This document shows positions 22,440-24,607 of a DNA stretch of 24,607 bases, one piece after another. The notes under the pieces are model-generated. The model ran no database searches and had not been told where the DNA came from. It worked only from the letters and a program-made list of their open reading frames with translations. Numbering within the stretch: position 1 is the first letter of the stretch; every line of letters starts with the position of its first letter. Origin of the DNA: Ruminococcaceae bacterium UBA6857 (GTDB taxonomy: Bacteria > Bacillota > Clostridia > Oscillospirales > Acutalibacteraceae); assembly GCA_002451715.1 (NCBI GenBank), contig DKDD01000214.1:1-24607 (forward strand), in the 5' to 3' direction. The position numbers and the translations under genes were made by a program.

Positions 22440-23045
22440 TCATTCGATTTTTTCAAAATCCTCCGCCGGGTGTTTACACAGCGGACAGATATAATCTTTC
22501 GGCAATTCTTCGCCCTCATAGACATAGCCGCAGATTTTGCACCGCCAGCCTTTTGCCGCTGTCTTTTGCGGCTTCGGCTTGATGTGCTTGTGATAATACG
22601 CGTATGTCAGCGTTTCTTCGTCAGAGAGAATCTCGCAGTCGGAAAGCTCTGCAATAAAAACAGTGTGGCTTTCAAAGTCAATCGTCTTTGTAACACGGCA
22701 GGCAAAGTATGCATTTGAACAAGAGGAAAGATAAAGCACTCCGTTATTCGCCCTTGTTTCGTTCGGATTTTTGAAAAACTTCTGCTCGTCTCGTCCGCTT
22801 TTAAAACCAAAGTGTTCAATCAAACCGAACTGCGTTTCGGTTGTGAGTACACTGACACAAAACGCGCCCGTTTTAAGAATCATGTCGTGAGTATAGTTTT
22901 GTTTGTTGACCGATATGCCGACAGTGAGCGGTTTTGAGGCAAGCTGAAAAAATGTGTTGATAATACAGCCGTTGTCCTTTTCTCCCTCTTTCGCGGTAAG
23001 AAGATAAAGACCGTAGCCGATGTTTTGAAGCGCCTTTGTGTTCAT
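22440..23045 (-). CDS. Flavin reductase-like protein fused to a rubredoxin domain
   Basis: A 201-residue redox protein. Residues 1-155 form a flavin reductase-like FMN-binding domain (ALQNIGYGLYLLTAKEGEKDNGCIINTFFQLASKPLTVGISV). Residues 166-201 form a short rubredoxin domain of the rubrerythrin type with iron ligands Cys169, Cys172, Cys187 and Cys190 (WRCKICGYVYEG, YICPLC). The architecture matches the high-molecular-weight rubredoxin of anaerobes (Hrb in Moorella), which passes electrons from NAD(P)H to flavodiiron or rubrerythrin-type proteins for oxygen, peroxide or NO removal. No such partner is in the window. GGAGGAA precedes the ATG. It is a single gene with its own promoter. Confidence 0.9.
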   Translation of the reverse strand: MNTKALQNIGYGLYLLTAKEGEKDNGCIINTFFQLASKPLTVGISVNKQNYTHDMILKTGAFCVSVLTTETQFGLIEHFGFKSGRDEQKFFKNPNETRANNGVLYLSSCSNAYFACRVTKTIDFESHTVFIAELSDCEILSDEETLTYAYYHKHIKPKPQKTAAKGWRCKICGYVYEGEELPKDYICPLCKHPAEDFEKIE

Positions 23046-23081
23046 TTGTTTTTCCTCCGGTTATGCATATTTTACAGTTGT

Positions 23082-23111
23082 ATTATAACCGGGATTTAAA
23101 AGAAAAGTCAA
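23082..23111 (-). promoter_or_regulatory. Promoter of the flavin reductase-rubredoxin gene
   Basis: Minus strand: TTGACT (23106-23111), 18 bp, then TATAAT (23082-23087). Confidence 0.75.
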
Positions 23112-23142
23112 TTGAACTCATATAAATATGATTAATAACAAA

Positions 23143-24177
23143 TTAAATCCATTTTATATTTTTGTCGTAATACATCCCTACCATACAAGCAAAGTGGTTG
23201 ATAAATTGCCATTTACCGTTTACTTTCTTCATTTCATAAACAGTATCATGCGGCTCATATGCTATTTCATAATATGATCTTATTGTGAATTTACAATAGT
23301 TTTCGGTTTGCTTGTTAAGAAAGAATCTGTATTTTACCGGCAGGACATCGCCTCCTTCTCCGAGTCCTATAATGCCATACAGCTTTCCGTTGCTCATTGT
23401 ATAATAAGAATCGAATTGCTCCTTATAGGTTTCTTCTGAAAAGTACTTTTTAAAAGACTTTTCAAGTTGAGAAACGGATTTATACTCATTTGAGAGAACA
23501 CGTGCATATTCCGCATATCCGTTAATTTCAAGTATATCGTTCCAGTCAAATCTGACGGATAATCCGGGAATCAACCAACCGGTATACACATCATTTGCAC
23601 TAAGAAAGAACTTGATTATTTGATTTTTTGTCAACTTTTTACTCTCCGCTTTCGTCACCGTAACCTTGCAGACATAGCCTTTTCCGCCGAGCTTTGCGGT
23701 GATGTTGACCTTTCCGGCTTTAAGAGTTTTGACAACGCCTTTTGCGCTGACCGTTGCAATCTTCTTGTCGCTTGTGTACCACTTTGGAGTGCGTTTTGTT
23801 CCATTGAGCTTTAATGAAAAACTCGTTCCGGCTTTTACGTTCTTTTTTGAAAGCGACAATTTCGGCGCCTCAACGGCAACCTTGCATTTATATGTTTTCT
23901 TGCCGACTTTTGCGGCAACTATCGCAGAGCCTTTTTTAATGCCGTTAACAACACCTGTTTTTGAAACAGTAACAACCTTTTTGTCAGAACTTACCCACAC
24001 AGCCTTTTTCACCGTTTTGTTAAATTTCAGTGCATATGTCTGTCCCGCAACAAGAACAATGTTTGTTTTGTTCAAAGCAAGTGCCGCGGCAGAAGCCCGA
24101 AAGGCCGGGACAAAAATTGCCGCCGTTAAAACAACAACCGATAAAACCGAAACCAGTGATTTCCAAATTTTTTCCAT
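23143..24177 (-). CDS. Secreted protein with two Big_2-like domains and an IseA-like C-terminus
   Basis: A 344-residue exported protein. The signal peptide ends near residue 30 (FRASAAA). Two bacterial Ig-like (Big_2-type) domains follow, at about 33-103 and 106-175. Each has the W-x-S-D-K-K-[IV]-[AV]-T-V-S-x-x-G-V-V core and a G-x-A/N-I-x-A-K end. Residues 183-344 resemble IseA-type DL-endopeptidase inhibitors: SVSQLEKSFKKYFSEETYKE (235-252), NGKLYGI (263-269) and VYEMKKVNGKWQF (313-325). An extracellular wall-associated protein that may restrain a peptidoglycan endopeptidase is inferred. ATG 24177 has AGGAGGAAG upstream; longer in-frame starts overlap the promoter. Single gene. Confidence 0.78.
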   Translation of the reverse strand: MEKIWKSLVSVLSVVVLTAAIFVPAFRASAAALALNKTNIVLVAGQTYALKFNKTVKKAVWVSSDKKVVTVSKTGVVNGIKKGSAIVAAKVGKKTYKCKVAVEAPKLSLSKKNVKAGTSFSLKLNGTKRTPKWYTSDKKIATVSAKGVVKTLKAGKVNITAKLGGKGYVCKVTVTKAESKKLTKNQIIKFFLSANDVYTGWLIPGLSVRFDWNDILEINGYAEYARVLSNEYKSVSQLEKSFKKYFSEETYKEQFDSYYTMSNGKLYGIIGLGEGGDVLPVKYRFFLNKQTENYCKFTIRSYYEIAYEPHDTVYEMKKVNGKWQFINHFACMVGMYYDKNIKWI

Positions 24178-24219
24178 TTTTCTTCCTCCTAAATCAAAGT
24201 ACCAGTTATCATTAATTCG

Positions 24220-24248
24220 ATTGTAACATATTGGCAAAAAGAAGTCAA
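24220..24248 (-). promoter_or_regulatory. Promoter of the Big_2/IseA-like gene
   Basis: Minus strand: TTGACT (24243-24248), 17 bp, then TACAAT (24220-24225) with a TG extended -10. The -35 box directly follows the T-run of the upstream gene's terminator. Confidence 0.78.
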
Positions 24249-24293
24249 TAAAAAACGGCTGCCGCAAAAGGAAAATTCGGATTGCGACAGCCG
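24249..24293 (-). terminator. Terminator of the gene at the right edge
   Basis: On the minus strand CGGCTGTCGCAA (24293-24282) pairs with TTGCGGCAGCCG (24267-24256), one mismatch, and TTTTTTATT follows. Confidence 0.85.
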
Positions 24294-24323
24294 AGAAATC
24301 GGTTTGATTGTTAACTTTTTAAA

Positions 24324-24607
24324 TCAGTCCTGTACATCAAAATACACATTCGCAACAAAGCCGGGATATTCCATCGGCGTACCGATCACCGCAACGGGAC
24401 GAAACTCGGTTCCCTTTGGAACGGCAAGCGTATACCAATTTGTAACCTCGCCGTTTTCGGTCTCGTTCGTGTAATCGACGACATCGAATCTCTGTTCGGT
24501 GTCAACATAATTTCCGTCTTTGTCAACCGCTTTGAAGCAGATTGAATCGGGAAGCTTGTCCTTAACTTTGCTTTCCGGGTTGTACTTAAAGTTTACACTC
24601 AAAAGAT
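24324..24607 (-). CDS. Unrecognised protein, C-terminal part only
   Basis: The reading frame is open to the window edge, so the start lies outside. A TTG at 24602 has no visible context as a start. About 93 residues are visible, rich in beta-forming and acidic residues (ICFKAVDKDGNYVDTEQRFDV, WYTLAVPKGTEFRPVAVIGTPM), ending VYFDVQD. It looks like the last domain of a larger, possibly extracellular protein. I do not recognise the family. A strong terminator follows 31 nt after the stop codon. Confidence 0.55.
   Translation of the reverse strand, partial: LLSVNFKYNPESKVKDKLPDSICFKAVDKDGNYVDTEQRFDVVDYTNETENGEVTNWYTLAVPKGTEFRPVAVIGTPMEYPGFVANVYFDVQD

Overview
The window looks like a chromosomal segment from a gut-type Clostridia, probably Oscillospirales/Ruminococcaceae-like. 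The basis is moderate GC, AGGAGG-type ribosome sites, TTGACA/TATAAT promoters, Firmicutes-specific genes (mini-RNase III, YhaM, YitT), Gram-positive secreted proteins with Big_2-like and IseA-like domains, and compact intrinsic terminators. No rRNA, tRNA, transposase, phage gene or CRISPR array is visible. The taxonomic call is inference.

Layout. 1-600: three tandem copies of a ~140-bp structured non-coding repeat. 605-2763 (minus): a TetR-type regulator, a secreted short-repeat protein downstream of it, and a nicotinamidase-like cysteine hydrolase. 3008-4030 (plus): an NAD-binding epimerase-like protein, divergent from the TetR gene. 4031-4911: a long non-coding stretch holding a degenerate inverted copy of the repeat and a well-delimited orphan structured RNA on the minus strand. 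4912-7799: two adjacent paralogous HTH proteins of a family I cannot name. 7927-9426: a LysR regulator and a YfcE phosphodiesterase. 9427-9931: a second candidate small RNA, then the obg promoter.

9932-17160 (plus) is a housekeeping block: obg GTPase, mrnC, yitT-type membrane protein, yhaM exoribonuclease, rsmD, coaD, an acidic coiled-coil protein, a small lipoprotein and yebC. Ribosome assembly and rRNA maturation (Obg, MrnC, RsmD), RNA turnover (YhaM) and CoA synthesis (CoaD) are grouped here. 17239-24607 (minus) holds a large DUF5696-like lipoprotein, an EnvC-like coiled-coil/M23 peptidase, mnmE, a flavin reductase-rubredoxin fusion, a Big_2/IseA-like secreted protein, and the 3' end of an unrecognised gene.

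The strongest candidates for something undescribed are: (i) the ~245-nt minus-strand RNA at 4393-4640, with its own promoter, several stems, three C-rich CACACCC motifs and a terminator; (ii) the paired HTH proteins next to it, whose promoter lies inside an inverted repeat and which shares a 14-bp sequence with the RNA locus; and (iii) several structured intergenic elements: covarying tandem repeats, an ATGAAG-linked hairpin array, and a second terminated RNA before obg. All calls come from reading the sequence; no database search was run.
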